In this document: piece by piece, positions 52,495 through 62,458 of the stretch
Layout of the letters: every line of letters starts with the position of its first letter
Position numbering within the stretch: position 1 is the stretch's first letter
Assembly (NCBI GenBank): GCA_018242215.1
Contig: JAFECG010000028.1
Location: forward strand, 162,124 to 226,123
Source: Pseudomonadota bacterium
GTDB taxonomy: Bacteria > Pseudomonadota > Alphaproteobacteria > Rhizobiales > Hyphomicrobiaceae
Length of the DNA stretch: 64,000 bases
Reading direction: 5' to 3'
Translations under genes and position numbers: made by a program
Notes under the pieces: model-generated
What the model was told of the DNA's origin: nothing
The model's input: only the letters and a program-made list of their open reading frames with translations
The model's database searches: none

Positions 52495-53700
52495 TTATTC
52501 GGCCGGTGTCATGTGAACAAGCCTGCTAAGTTTGTTAGTCAACGGAGTATAGTCTTCAACAAAGCGCTCGGACAAAGCAGTCAACTGTGCACCCAGACTC
52601 GATAGACAGTCCTCAAGTGCCTCACCAAGCTTTTCTTCGAGATCTTTTACCTGCTGCTCGGTCGCAGCCGTTATTCTGCTCAATCCCTTCGTAGCTTCTT
52701 CCAGTGATGACCGCGTCAATTCTGAATTGCGAGTTAGAGTTTCGCCGACAGTTCGCTGATGGCGGGCCATCGTGTCAGCGAGCGTTTCTGTTAGTTCGAT
52801 CACTTTTTTCTCGACGCTCGGAAGACTTCCCGATGCTTCGCGGAGTAGCTGCGCCAATGACTGAGAAACCGACATCAGGTTCTGTTTATTATCTTCGAGA
52901 GTCTTGATCAGTACATTCAAATCTTGAGCAGATTGCGAGAATGCGCTTGCCTCTTGCACTATTCGAGAATAATCAGCGGTCGCCCTTTGGGTCAGTCCTA
53001 TTATGGTATCGAGTTTGTCGGAGCTGCTTTCTACATACCGCTGATATTGCTGCTGCCACACCAATAGTTTCCCAACGGCTGAGTTCAACTCTTTGAAATT
53101 CTCGCCGAACTGTTCCGATATTTTTTGATTGAAATCTTGAATGACATTGCGCAACGCCTCGACGAGCGCTCTGGAACCCATATCTGAAAGTTTGCTCAGC
53201 GCCTCGATTTGCGCCCTCTTCAGTTCGTCCAGTCTGTCATTCGTATCTTGGCGCGACAATTTCAGCTGAGAAATGAGCGAACCATCTTCACTGCCAACCA
53301 ATCCTCGATGGATCTCGACTAGCTGCGTATGGATATCGGCAGCTGTAACGTCATTCGGAGCGAGCGACCTTCCTTTTTGCGGCACGCCGAAGGCTTGTTC
53401 TCGAAGCTTGATAGTCAACGCCGAGAACACGCCAACTACCGATGCCCAAAAGGCTGTTTTTAGCCCCGATAGAAGGGCGGGTACACTCGCTTGGATGTTC
53501 GCGGCATCAAAATGCGCGAGACCGAGCGCTATTCCCAAGAAGGTCGCCAAGATACCCGTTGTTGTGAGTATTGTTGGTCCATTGGCTACGACGCTCGGCG
53601 CGAAATTGATGTGAAACCAAATTGTGGCTAGTGCGATAGCCACAATGAAAAGTTGTGTTTCAAAAGACAGGCTGATCCAAATTGCCTCAAAACTGAACAT
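52495..53700 (-). CDS. ZorA-like MotA/TolQ/ExbB-family protein
   Basis: 401 residues. Three membrane segments in the first ~110 residues (LFIVAIALATIWFHINFA, TILTTTGILATFLGIALGL, AFWASVVGVFSALTI) match MotA/ExbB. Then comes a ~290-residue cytoplasmic coiled coil with repeated heptads, the long tail that marks ZorA over plain flagellar MotA. In Zorya, the tail is thought to transmit phage sensing to the effector nuclease. There is no flagellar context. The 290 bases upstream are gene-free. Confidence 0.84.
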   Translation of the reverse strand: MFSFEAIWISLSFETQLFIVAIALATIWFHINFAPSVVANGPTILTTTGILATFLGIALGLAHFDAANIQASVPALLSGLKTAFWASVVGVFSALTIKLREQAFGVPQKGRSLAPNDVTAADIHTQLVEIHRGLVGSEDGSLISQLKLSRQDTNDRLDELKRAQIEALSKLSDMGSRALVEALRNVIQDFNQKISEQFGENFKELNSAVGKLLVWQQQYQRYVESSSDKLDTIIGLTQRATADYSRIVQEASAFSQSAQDLNVLIKTLEDNKQNLMSVSQSLAQLLREASGSLPSVEKKVIELTETLADTMARHQRTVGETLTRNSELTRSSLEEATKGLSRITAATEQQVKDLEEKLGEALEDCLSSLGAQLTALSERFVEDYTPLTNKLSRLVHMTPAE

Positions 53701-53993
53701 TTCCCCTGGACCTCGTGCGACTCAAAAAGCGTTTAAGCCTATAGCGTCGCCGTTGTTCACGTCATGAGGTCAAGTTCGTGCGGATGGTTTTCCACTTTTA
53801 CCGGAAATAGCGTTCCGAGCCGACGGGACAAGCTCTCATTCGGGATCGCGACTAATGCCTAACAGACTCAGCGGCCAACTTATCGCATTGCCCGGTCGCA
53901 AAAGTGGAGTGAGCTGTGGAGCTTCTCGCGCCGGTAGGCCCCTCTACGAGCTAATGGCTGCCACCAACGTCGATTCGGTTAGCTAAGCGACGG
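53701..53993. other. Intergenic between ZorA-like and TrlF-like genes
   Basis: About 290 bases. The ZorA-like promoter should lie here. Nothing else is supported. Confidence 0.35.
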
Positions 53994-56900
53994 CTATGGG
54001 TAATACTTCGACTCTCGATTATCGAAAGCGGGTCGCGTTCCCTCGAGCACATCAAGAATATGCTTGTTCGTCACAGGATCCTCGATAGAGCCGGACGTGT
54101 AGGTAATGCGGTTGCCTGCCTTGCGCTCAATGGAAGAGTGAATGATCTGCTCCGCGTCGCAGACGACGGCGATATTTGGGTTGTGCGTCACCATGATAAT
54201 CTGGCGGGTGTGCTTGACCTTCCTAATAACCGGAATGAGAAGATGGAAGACCGTCTGATTGTCGAGGTTTTCCTCGGGCTGATCCACGATGATGGGATTG
54301 TCGCTCTTATCTACGAGCAGATAAAACACCAAAAGCAGGGCGCCCCGCTCGCCGGGTGAGAGAAGCGACAGGTCCTTATCATCCAGCTTCAATGAATACT
54401 CTGGCAACAGGTAGCCGAAGGACCAGACATAGTCATAGAGATCCTTCGGACTCGTGTGCTTGCGCAGTTGCGACGCGAGTCCCATGGGAGGCGACTTCGC
54501 AGCCCGCTTGTCGAAGTTGAGGTGGTCTTCGACCGTTTCGGCAAAATCGATGGCCTGTTGTGGGTCGTCGAAATCGCAATCGTCGATCAGGTCTTTCAAG
54601 CGTTTCTCACCGGCTTCCTTGCCGCAAAAAGACCCATTGACGCCCTGGCTAACATGGTTCTCGAAAAAGTCGCGCAGGAAACCTCGCTGCACGATTGAGC
54701 TGACAAAGGAAAGCTTGAAGCCTTCCTTGATCACGACCTCCTGGCCGATGATGTCCTGGACCGGAGCGAACAGATCCTCGAAAATCCTTCGGATCGCGCT
54801 TATGCTTTTGTGGATACTGAGGGCGACGGCGCGTCGCTCATTTTTCGCGGCCGCTATTTCAGCAGGCAACTTGGCATCGATGTACTTGAGCTGGGCCTCG
54901 ATGTACCTCAGTGAGCCCGCGGCGTCCGCCGAACCTTCAAGTTGCCCCTTCCGTTCCTGCCAGAGCCGTAATTGCTGGAGGTAGTCCTGGTGGCGTTTGC
55001 TGGGAGCATCAAGCTGGTTCTTCAGCTGTTCGACGGTCACCAACGCAGCCTTACGCTTCGAGACAAGGCTGTCGGGACTCTCGGCCGAGAGCTGCGCCTC
55101 GTTGGCGGCCTGCAGGAGAAGAATATCGTCCTTCTTTGCTTTCAGCGGTTCGCGATTGATGCTGAACTGTAGAAGCTCGTTGAAGTCCAAGCCGATCTGT
55201 GAACATAACGCGGCGCCTTGATCGCGCTGTGCGTTCATGTCCTGCTCGATATTGGAGAGCCTTGCCTCCAACTTCGCAACCACGTTCTGGTGCTCGGCGA
55301 TCGCCTTTTGCTGCAGCTGTGCCGCACGCACTTGACCATCAATCGCCTGGATCTTTTCGTTCTCGGCCGCCAACTGGTTCTCAATTGACGCGTAAGCTTC
55401 CTTCTGCTCCTCGGAAAGGTTCTCAGGTTTCGGCACCTCCGCTGGCTTAGAAGCTTCGTGCGCCTCGAGTTCCTTCGCTTTTAGCGCGAGAGCCTCTTGC
55501 ATTTGCTGGGTAAAGAGGGGCGCCGCTTTCTCTTGCAGGGAGCTGATTCTGGAGTTGATCTGCGAGAGCTCTTGCCTATAGCGCGCAAGCTCATCATTGA
55601 TCTCCTCAGTCCTGTAATCGATCAGCTCTTGTAGCGTCGATTTTCCGAGCTTTTGGGCGTCGGTGATGTGACTGAAGATCACCTTACGGAGTTCTCGTTG
55701 GAACGCGCTCTCCTCGTCGACTGACGTCTCGGTGCAGACTGATTCAAGGTACTCCTGAGGAATATAATTGATGAGTTCGAGCTTGTCGGGCTCAGGGTCA
55801 TCCTGCAGGTTACGAGTCCTCGACGTGCCATCTTCCCACGTAGCGGTCACTTCGAATTGCTGTGCCAGCCGCTTCTCGCGGAACTTTTTCTTATCGAGGA
55901 AGGAGAAGTAAGCGTACCGGGTGGTGTCCCCAGCAAGAGCGACGATATCGGCAAGGGCGCTCTTGCCGCTCCCCTTGTTTCCGATGATGGCGATCATGTC
56001 GTGAGAAAGCGGTAATTCGCCATCAAACCATGCATCTGGCGTGGTCGCTTCTTCGATCTTGGCGATACGGATGCGGGAGAGGAAGTGAGTGCGGTAGTTG
56101 TTCACCCGTTCCAGCTTCGGTGGCAGGGCCCCGATGAAGATGCGGTCCTCAGGTTCGTTGATAACCTGGCGAAGGCCGTAGAACGTGGGATCTGCTTTGA
56201 TCCAGCACCATTTGTCTATGGGCTGCGAGTCGGCGTCCTTCAGCCGGCCAACAGGATCGTTTTGATTGTGGCAATCGCTGCCTTTGATGCACGGCTTTCG
56301 CCGGCCGAACCAGGATTTGTACTGATCCTGCGTGTGTTTGGGCACCTTCCAGAGGAAGAAATCTCGCTGCTTCTCGTTCGACGAACCGAGATGTCAGCAT
56401 CCTGGATCAAGCCAAGCTTGAGGTGCTTGTCGGTCTCAGGATTGATTGGATCCAGCCCGCCGTGCTCGTCATAGGGCATCCAAAGGAAGTATTTGTCTTT
56501 GAAGGTCGCGTCGGCGCGGAGCGTATCGCGCACATCTGCGAAGTGTACTTGGACTTCCTCGAGCAGAAACTTCTTGTCGGTGTACCGCTCACCGATAGAC
56601 CGGTCGCCGACCATCAAGCCCTTTATGAAGGTGGCTATTGCCTCCGGGCTGAGTTCGTTGCTGAATACAATGTGGAAGTTCAGGCGTGTGCCGCCATGCC
56701 CAGCCTTGTGAAGCAGGATGTTTGTCATCCTGCATTCGACCACGGGCAAAAGCGTCTTGGTTCTCAGCCGTTCCAGGGCCGCCTTGTAGTCCTCGCCTAG
56801 ATTGGCGGCATGATCAGGATCGCGCAGCCGCCGCAGCACTTCCGCGTAACCTTCCACGGAAAAATAGTCATTTATGCCAATCACCGAGCAGTCGGAGTTG

Positions 56901-57025
56901 CCAAGCTGCTTAATGAAGCCTTCCCAATCACCGCAAAAGTTATGTGAAGCAGGGCTATGAACATGAAGGTCCCACTTGCGCCATTCGGCCCCGCGGGGAA
57001 ATCGAGGAAAATTGTTTGTGGCCAT
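53994..57025 (-). pseudogene. TrlF-like PHP-ATPase, broken by one frameshift
   Basis: Two frames of one gene. The N-terminal ~213 residues (57025 to about 56386) hold a PHP-type domain (WDLHVHSPAS, VIGINDYFS, PVVECRM). The rest (about 797 residues) is an ABC/SMC-like ATPase: Walker A GNKGSGKSALADIVAL, a long coiled coil, SPGERGALLLVF signature, IIVDQPEENLDN (Walker B) and MVTHNPNIAV. At 56381-56390 one extra C on the + strand (cgaacccgag instead of cgaaccgag) rejoins the frames, giving DISGSSNEKQRDFFLWKVPK. This resembles the proteins annotated as TrlF family. A real mutation and a sequencing error look alike here. Confidence 0.75.
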
Positions 57026-57406
57026 TCTCCGAGTTGCTCATTGATCGCTCGTGCAGAGACGGCAATATTCCCGTTTCCCAGCATAGCAGCGGCTAACTAG
57101 CGCAGTTCGTCGTTTTCACCAAGAAGATTCAGACTCGCAGGTTTTTTGTCCGCACCACAAATCCTAGCTTCGCGCCCATTTGCCAACTAAGCAAAAAGCA
57201 AGGACACAACCGGCCCGGTGCCGCATCGCCGACCAAGAGACAGCCACTTCAATGGTGAGATCGAAAGAGCTCAGACCTCACTCTAACGCAGCAATGGTCC
57301 AACATCGTTTGTCGATTGCTTACTGACGGATGCGCAGCACATGATCAAGCCAAGCGTTTGGAAAGTATCTATTGCAGCTGAGCAGCTTCAGGTGATGTCT
57401 TAGATC
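57026..57406. other. Divergent intergenic region
   Basis: About 380 bases between the TrlF-like gene and a nucleotidyltransferase gene. No gene is supported. It should hold both promoters. Confidence 0.35.
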
Positions 57407-58234
57407 ATGGCAAAGCTCTTCGAATACGGATCTCTTAATGACGCGGCACAAGGCCTTTTGGTGGAAACGTGTTCAGCTCTGGGCGGCAAAGGTATCTCCT
57501 ACGTGATCGCCGGAGGGTGGGTGCCGTATCTCACCGCTAATGTGGATGGGTTACAGCATCCTGGTACCCACGACGTCGATATTCTGTTCGATGACAACCC
57601 TGATCCGATGAAATCGGCCGTGAAAATATTTCTTGAGCGGGGGTTTGTTCCGTCTGCAAAGCACGAATTCCAATTACTGCGCCCGCTTATGGTCAACGGC
57701 AAGGAACTCATGTTCAACGTTGACCTGATGCATCCTGTTGAGGCGGCAAAGCATGGCGATATGTTTCATGACATCATCGATATTGGAGTGAAAGACAATT
57801 ACGATCCCGCTGGTAGCCGGAAGATCAAGTCAATCTGCTTTCCATCATCCCAGATCGTCTTCGATCGTAAGCTCTGGAGCGCGAGATTCGTGGAGGGCGT
57901 CACCTCCGAAGGTAATCGCGTAAATGTCGAGGTCCCTCTCATGAGCGGAGCGGCGACTGTCATGTCGAAGTGCAAGAGCGCGCGGAACGAAAAGCGTACG
58001 CGGGATGCATTTGATCTTTACTTGCTGCTCTCTGGCAATGAAGGCCAGCAAGCAGCGACAGAACTGAAGACACTTGCTGCATCGTTCCCGCAAGTAAAGG
58101 AGCAGGTGCAAGAACTAGAAACGTTTTTGCGCGACGAACCTGGTCGATTTGATCTCAACGTATCCCGGTATGCGAAGACGCACACGTTCACAGAATCGCC
58201 CTCTGCATTTGTTATTCGACAACTGTTTTCTTAA
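57407..58234 (+). CDS. Nucleotidyltransferase (AbiEii/MNT-like)
   Basis: 275 residues. YVIAGGWVPYLTANVDG followed by GTHDVDILFDDNP gives the GG(W/S) and DxD catalytic pattern of the nucleotidyltransferase fold used by AbiEii-type toxins and MNT antitoxins. A later segment (AATVMSKCKSARNEKRTRDAFDLYLLL) matches AbiEii C-terminal helices where a Lys and an Asp are conserved. No AbiEi antitoxin gene is adjacent, so a solitary role or a partner elsewhere is possible. Confidence 0.72.
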   Translation: MAKLFEYGSLNDAAQGLLVETCSALGGKGISYVIAGGWVPYLTANVDGLQHPGTHDVDILFDDNPDPMKSAVKIFLERGFVPSAKHEFQLLRPLMVNGKELMFNVDLMHPVEAAKHGDMFHDIIDIGVKDNYDPAGSRKIKSICFPSSQIVFDRKLWSARFVEGVTSEGNRVNVEVPLMSGAATVMSKCKSARNEKRTRDAFDLYLLLSGNEGQQAATELKTLAASFPQVKEQVQELETFLRDEPGRFDLNVSRYAKTHTFTESPSAFVIRQLFS

Positions 58235-58268
58235 ACAAATAGGCTGCGCTGCAGGTAGCCCTCAGCGC

Positions 58269-61200
58269 TTATCTACGATCAAGCAGGGAAGTCGTAATTC
58301 TGTTCATCTCGGTGCCTAACACTGAATTCCCAAGCTGATCGCGCACATACCGCCGGACAGTTTCGAACCGTGTGTCTGCTGGCAGTGTCAGTCCCTGGAC
58401 GAATTCCTCCGCACGCAATGCAAGCTCCGCTAGTGTCCTATGTTGATCATCGCTGTCATCATAGCCCGGAATTGGCAGCTTCCAGACGTGCTTGTCGAAA
58501 TGACGAGGATTGTGTTCGCCGCGAGCCTGAAGGGGACGGACACGTTCTGTAACGACGGGGCTATTGAGTATTGCGGTTAGATACAGCGCCTCGTCCTCCG
58601 TGGCGGCCGTCGCCCAGTAAAGGTTTTTATCTATAATTGCTCGAGGGTCCGACACGCGGCAGGCTACCAGGTACATTCCCGAAGCGGAATAGACGACTCG
58701 AGACCCCGAGGTAGTTGTCTGGTCGGTTAGTTTGTTCCTGTAATTGAGCTGTTCGATAAGACTTAAGTTCTCGCTAGATCGATGTGCCTGCCAAATGGCT
58801 TCCGCGGCGCGCCACCAGCGAGCCAGCCCCGGATAGAGATCTATGCTGTCGCTATCGCCTCCCATCATAATAGTGCCATCCCACGGGATGACGGCGGACA
58901 AGTAGGAGCGCAGCGAGAAAGGCACGAGCGATTCGCCGACGAGGAGCTTGCGGAAGAACTCCGCTTCTACCGATCCCTCCAACCCCGGCAGCGACTTCCA
59001 AGGTGCCTTCTCCTGATTTGAGCGAGAGGATCGCAGTGGGATTCGTCTGGCCCCGGAGCCGAGGGGACCGTCAGCCGTTCTCTCAACGATAAAGAGCATG
59101 CGCGGCACAACAGATGCGCCTTGGCTGAAGCGATCATGATAAGGAGAAACATGCGGAACTTCGTGGTTCGCGATGTCTATTAAATCACGCGCCAGAACGC
59201 GACTCGCCTCCTTCCAGCTCGCGTTTTGCGAAGCAAGCTGGCCAGACCACAATTCGCACGGCCCCGACAGTGCGACCGCGTTTGTCGGATGGCGGGTGCC
59301 GAAGACGGCGCTGGCGGGCACGGGAAAAAACGCCGGCTTAACCTGATTAAGCGACCATGATGTTGCGAACTGCACGGCCACGGGCTCAATTTTGCTCTTG
59401 AAGATACCCGTGCGAAAGCCCCTGAATTGTGTCCGCGTGAGCACTGCCTCTGGTAGCACATATCCAAAACGCCCACCCATGCGTAGGTAGAGCTGGACGG
59501 TCCGGGCGACGAACAGGGCGGATAGGTCCTGATTGGTTGCCACCGCAGCACCCTCCCATAGCCCACGACCTTGGCAAAGGTCCTTGAAGGCGCGCTGCAT
59601 CTCACTCGGCATAAAGCGGTATGAGAGCCAAGGCGGATTTCCGACGAGTACGTCAACACGGTTTGCGAGTCTGCTGAGCCACATGGGGCGCGCGACGTTA
59701 CGAATGTAATATCCCCAAATGTGATCGCGGCCTTGATCGTGCAAAGAACACATCAACGCGAAGGTCTCCGCGACGATGGGGCGGTCATCTTCGTGGATGG
59801 CATACCGTCGAAATATCGCCGACAATGAAGGAATGGCTGCTTTTGGCTTTCGCTCCATCACGCGATCAGCGAGCTCAGCAACGAGACTATCAAACTTCTG
59901 GGTGTCATTTAATAGGCGTTCGGGAAAGCGAAGTTCTTCCGGTATCAGGCTCCGTTGATCCGTCGTGGGGACAACGAGCATCTGATGGCTCAGCATGTCC
60001 TCGGATGCATTCCATTGAAGAGTATCGCCGAGAAATACTGGAACAGATATTGCCTCCCTGTCGGGGTTTTTGAGACGCTTGTTCCCGATGCCGAGCAGGT
60101 ACGTGACCCTCGCCAGGGTTACAGCGACTGGATGGATATCAATCCCAAAAACATGGCTAGTAAGGCTTTTGAGCTGCTCGGGGATCGTCCTTCCTTGAGC
60201 ATCGAGAGCTGAAAGATGATGCTTCACCGCATGGAACAAAAACGTACCGGAACCGCATGCCGGGTCAAGGACGCGTTGTTCGCCGGGCTCGGTAATTGCC
60301 TCTTCGACAACGAAGCGTGCCAGCCAATCGGGAGTATAGTATTCACCGAGGGCTTTGCGCTGTTCGACGTCAATAATCGACTCGTACAGGGTCTTCATGA
60401 CGTCGTGCTCTGCTTCAGACCACGAGAAGCGCTTGAGACGTCGCGCGAGTGAACGGACAAAGCGGTCGCCGTCAGTCACTTCAATAACCCAGTCGAAGAA
60501 ATCAGCTTCGACGACGCCGAAAATCTGGGCTTGTGTGAACAATGCGCCCTTAACGAGGGAGGCTGGATTTATGTCGGATAGATCGAAGCCGACAACGGCG
60601 TGCGCGATAACTTCCGAAGACAGGACCAGCAGGGTGTGCTCGACGAAGAGATCGTCGGTATTCGAGAATTGTGTGCCTAAAGCAGTGCGCAGCAGTTTGG
60701 CCCAAAGCTCTCGCTTCAGGGCCACGGTAGGGCGATCCTTGTTCTGCTGGTAGAGTGTCGAGATCGTTACGCGATCCAAAGCATGGGCCGAGCTCTTCGC
60801 GCCCAATCGCCGCTCTATCTCCCGCGGGGTCGGCTTTAATTCCTGTCTCGTTGCCAGAAAGCCGTCCAGCCAGACGATAAAGTCCTCAATATCGCCGGGT
60901 TCGGCCGAAAGTTCGAAATGCGAGACTTCAATGAGCTCGTCTCGCTTGGCGAGGTGGTAGGCGTACCAGTCAAGGCCGTCTGTGAGGAGACCCGAATAGC
61001 GTTGATTTAGATCGTTGCAACGAATTGTGACGTAGTCAGCGAGCTGTTTGATCGCATCAGACTTGGCACTTGGCCGCCTGAGATCGCGCTTGATTTCGAT
61101 TACTGTAAGTCCGATCTCGATGTCAATTCGCCTGCCGCCGCCGACCTGTATCTCCAGCGGAGCATCAAGATTGTCTTCTTGAAGTTCAAAAGGCGAGATC

Positions 61201-61304
61201 AGCAACAGCTGACGCACATCGGATTGGATAGTGGCCTCAGACCGCGACGCGTCCCGGTTGACCAAACGCGCGACGATGTCCAAGAAAAGTTGATCCACGG
61301 TCAA
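58269..61304 (-). CDS. Single-chain restriction-methylation enzyme (type IIG-like)
   Basis: 1011 residues. N-terminal PD-(D/E)XK domain: RRIDIEIGLTVIEIKRDL (Asp61, Glu70, Lys72). Gamma-type N6-adenine methylase follows: YYTPDWLARFVVEE, motif I DPACGSGTFL (347-356), VFGIDIHPVAVTLARV and motif IV NPPW (556-559). The last ~400 residues should be the target recognition region. Nuclease, methylase and specificity in one chain define type IIG/IIL-like enzymes that cut and modify DNA. The convergent nucleotidyltransferase gene ends 34 bases away. Confidence 0.88.
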   Translation of the reverse strand: MTVDQLFLDIVARLVNRDASRSEATIQSDVRQLLLISPFELQEDNLDAPLEIQVGGGRRIDIEIGLTVIEIKRDLRRPSAKSDAIKQLADYVTIRCNDLNQRYSGLLTDGLDWYAYHLAKRDELIEVSHFELSAEPGDIEDFIVWLDGFLATRQELKPTPREIERRLGAKSSAHALDRVTISTLYQQNKDRPTVALKRELWAKLLRTALGTQFSNTDDLFVEHTLLVLSSEVIAHAVVGFDLSDINPASLVKGALFTQAQIFGVVEADFFDWVIEVTDGDRFVRSLARRLKRFSWSEAEHDVMKTLYESIIDVEQRKALGEYYTPDWLARFVVEEAITEPGEQRVLDPACGSGTFLFHAVKHHLSALDAQGRTIPEQLKSLTSHVFGIDIHPVAVTLARVTYLLGIGNKRLKNPDREAISVPVFLGDTLQWNASEDMLSHQMLVVPTTDQRSLIPEELRFPERLLNDTQKFDSLVAELADRVMERKPKAAIPSLSAIFRRYAIHEDDRPIVAETFALMCSLHDQGRDHIWGYYIRNVARPMWLSRLANRVDVLVGNPPWLSYRFMPSEMQRAFKDLCQGRGLWEGAAVATNQDLSALFVARTVQLYLRMGGRFGYVLPEAVLTRTQFRGFRTGIFKSKIEPVAVQFATSWSLNQVKPAFFPVPASAVFGTRHPTNAVALSGPCELWSGQLASQNASWKEASRVLARDLIDIANHEVPHVSPYHDRFSQGASVVPRMLFIVERTADGPLGSGARRIPLRSSRSNQEKAPWKSLPGLEGSVEAEFFRKLLVGESLVPFSLRSYLSAVIPWDGTIMMGGDSDSIDLYPGLARWWRAAEAIWQAHRSSENLSLIEQLNYRNKLTDQTTTSGSRVVYSASGMYLVACRVSDPRAIIDKNLYWATAATEDEALYLTAILNSPVVTERVRPLQARGEHNPRHFDKHVWKLPIPGYDDSDDQHRTLAELALRAEEFVQGLTLPADTRFETVRRYVRDQLGNSVLGTEMNRITTSLLDRR

Positions 61305-61701
61305 CCCCTGCGGAAGTTTCTGATGAGGGCTTGCCCCGGAAGAGACTAATTGTCTAGCAGCTGGCTACAGGATGTAAATCTTGGGACGACCTGATGATGC
61401 CGTTACCTCGTTACTGAGGCAGTCAATCCCACGCATGAAGCGGCACCGAGGAAATCATAGGAGGCTCGGCGTTTTCACAGGGCAAGGGTCATGAGCACCT
61501 ACCCACTAACTGGCAATATTGACCGCTCTCTGCTCATTGAGACACCGGGTACTTGACGGAATCACCGCCATCGATATTGCGCGTGCCGACTTCCGCCTAA
61601 GGAAGCTTGCGGCTATTTTCGCAACGCGAAGATCGCAGCCTTCGATTCTGATAGCGCCGACGGTGACCGCTTCAGCTTCCCATATCGCTGGAAACCCGAT
61701 T
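61305..61701. other. Intergenic upstream of restriction enzyme gene
   Basis: About 400 bases with no supported gene; the promoter of the restriction enzyme is expected here. A + strand frame over 61519-61962 is antisense to the next gene and is rejected. Confidence 0.35.
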
Positions 61702-62337
61702 CTAAGTAGGAGTTGTTTTCGCACGCTCCCTCGCGCATCGCACTTTGCGGTCTTCCCAGTTGCCCGCCCACCCTTGCTCCTCAGCCAGCTGGCAAAGGTC
61801 GATCGCCTCAGCAAACCGTCCTTGTTTCTCAAGTATGATCGCAAGCTGCTCGTAGCCCTTGTGACCGGGCAACGGTGCATCGGGGTAAGCCGCTCTAAAC
61901 GCGTCAGCAGCTTTCGGGGCGAGGCCGATCTGCTCACGACAGGCGGCAATTGCATTCTCTAGCTCGCCGGGCTTGTCGCGGTTCCTGTAATGCATTTCCA
62001 ATTTGACCTGACAGAGGAAGTGGCGATCCAACACCGGCGCTTCGTTATCCAGCTCATCCGCCTTGGCCAGGATCTTGTATGCAATCGATCGGTCGTTCCG
62101 ACCTGAGAACCAACCCGCAAGCGCTTGCAGGAAGCCGACGACGGCCTGGCTCGACCAGTTAATCTCGCCTTGCGTAAGTGAGCCAGGAGACGATCCGAGG
62201 GGCTGAAACCGTGCAACTATACGCTGGCGTTCATCATCGGAGAACGCGCCACGCCACCAGTGCGCGAGGCCGTAGTAGCCAATCAGCCCTTTGACTTCGC
62301 TCTTTGGACTAAGCAGGTCGAACACTGATGGCGGCAT
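61702..62337 (-). CDS. TPR-like hypothetical protein
   Basis: 211 residues. The helical repeats GYEQLAIILEKQGRFAEAIDLCQLAEEQGW and ELENAIAACREQIGL are typical of tetratricopeptide-like helices. It begins 120 bases past the end of the recombinase gene on the same strand. No enzyme motif is seen. It may be carried as island cargo. Confidence 0.65.
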   Translation of the reverse strand: MPPSVFDLLSPKSEVKGLIGYYGLAHWWRGAFSDDERQRIVARFQPLGSSPGSLTQGEINWSSQAVVGFLQALAGWFSGRNDRSIAYKILAKADELDNEAPVLDRHFLCQVKLEMHYRNRDKPGELENAIAACREQIGLAPKAADAFRAAYPDAPLPGHKGYEQLAIILEKQGRFAEAIDLCQLAEEQGWAGNWEDRKVRCARERAKTTPT

Positions 62338-62458
62338 TGCGCAACCTTCCCGTTTCAGCCTCAGTGACCAATTTTACACATCCAGCTCGGAGTGGTCCAA
62401 GACATCAAATCTCGATTCCATTCGAGCAGACACGGCAGGGCCGCCGCATGTTCGGTTG

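Noticed and set aside
61519-61962. 147-residue + strand ORF
   Set aside because: Antisense to the TPR-like gene; no ribosome site.
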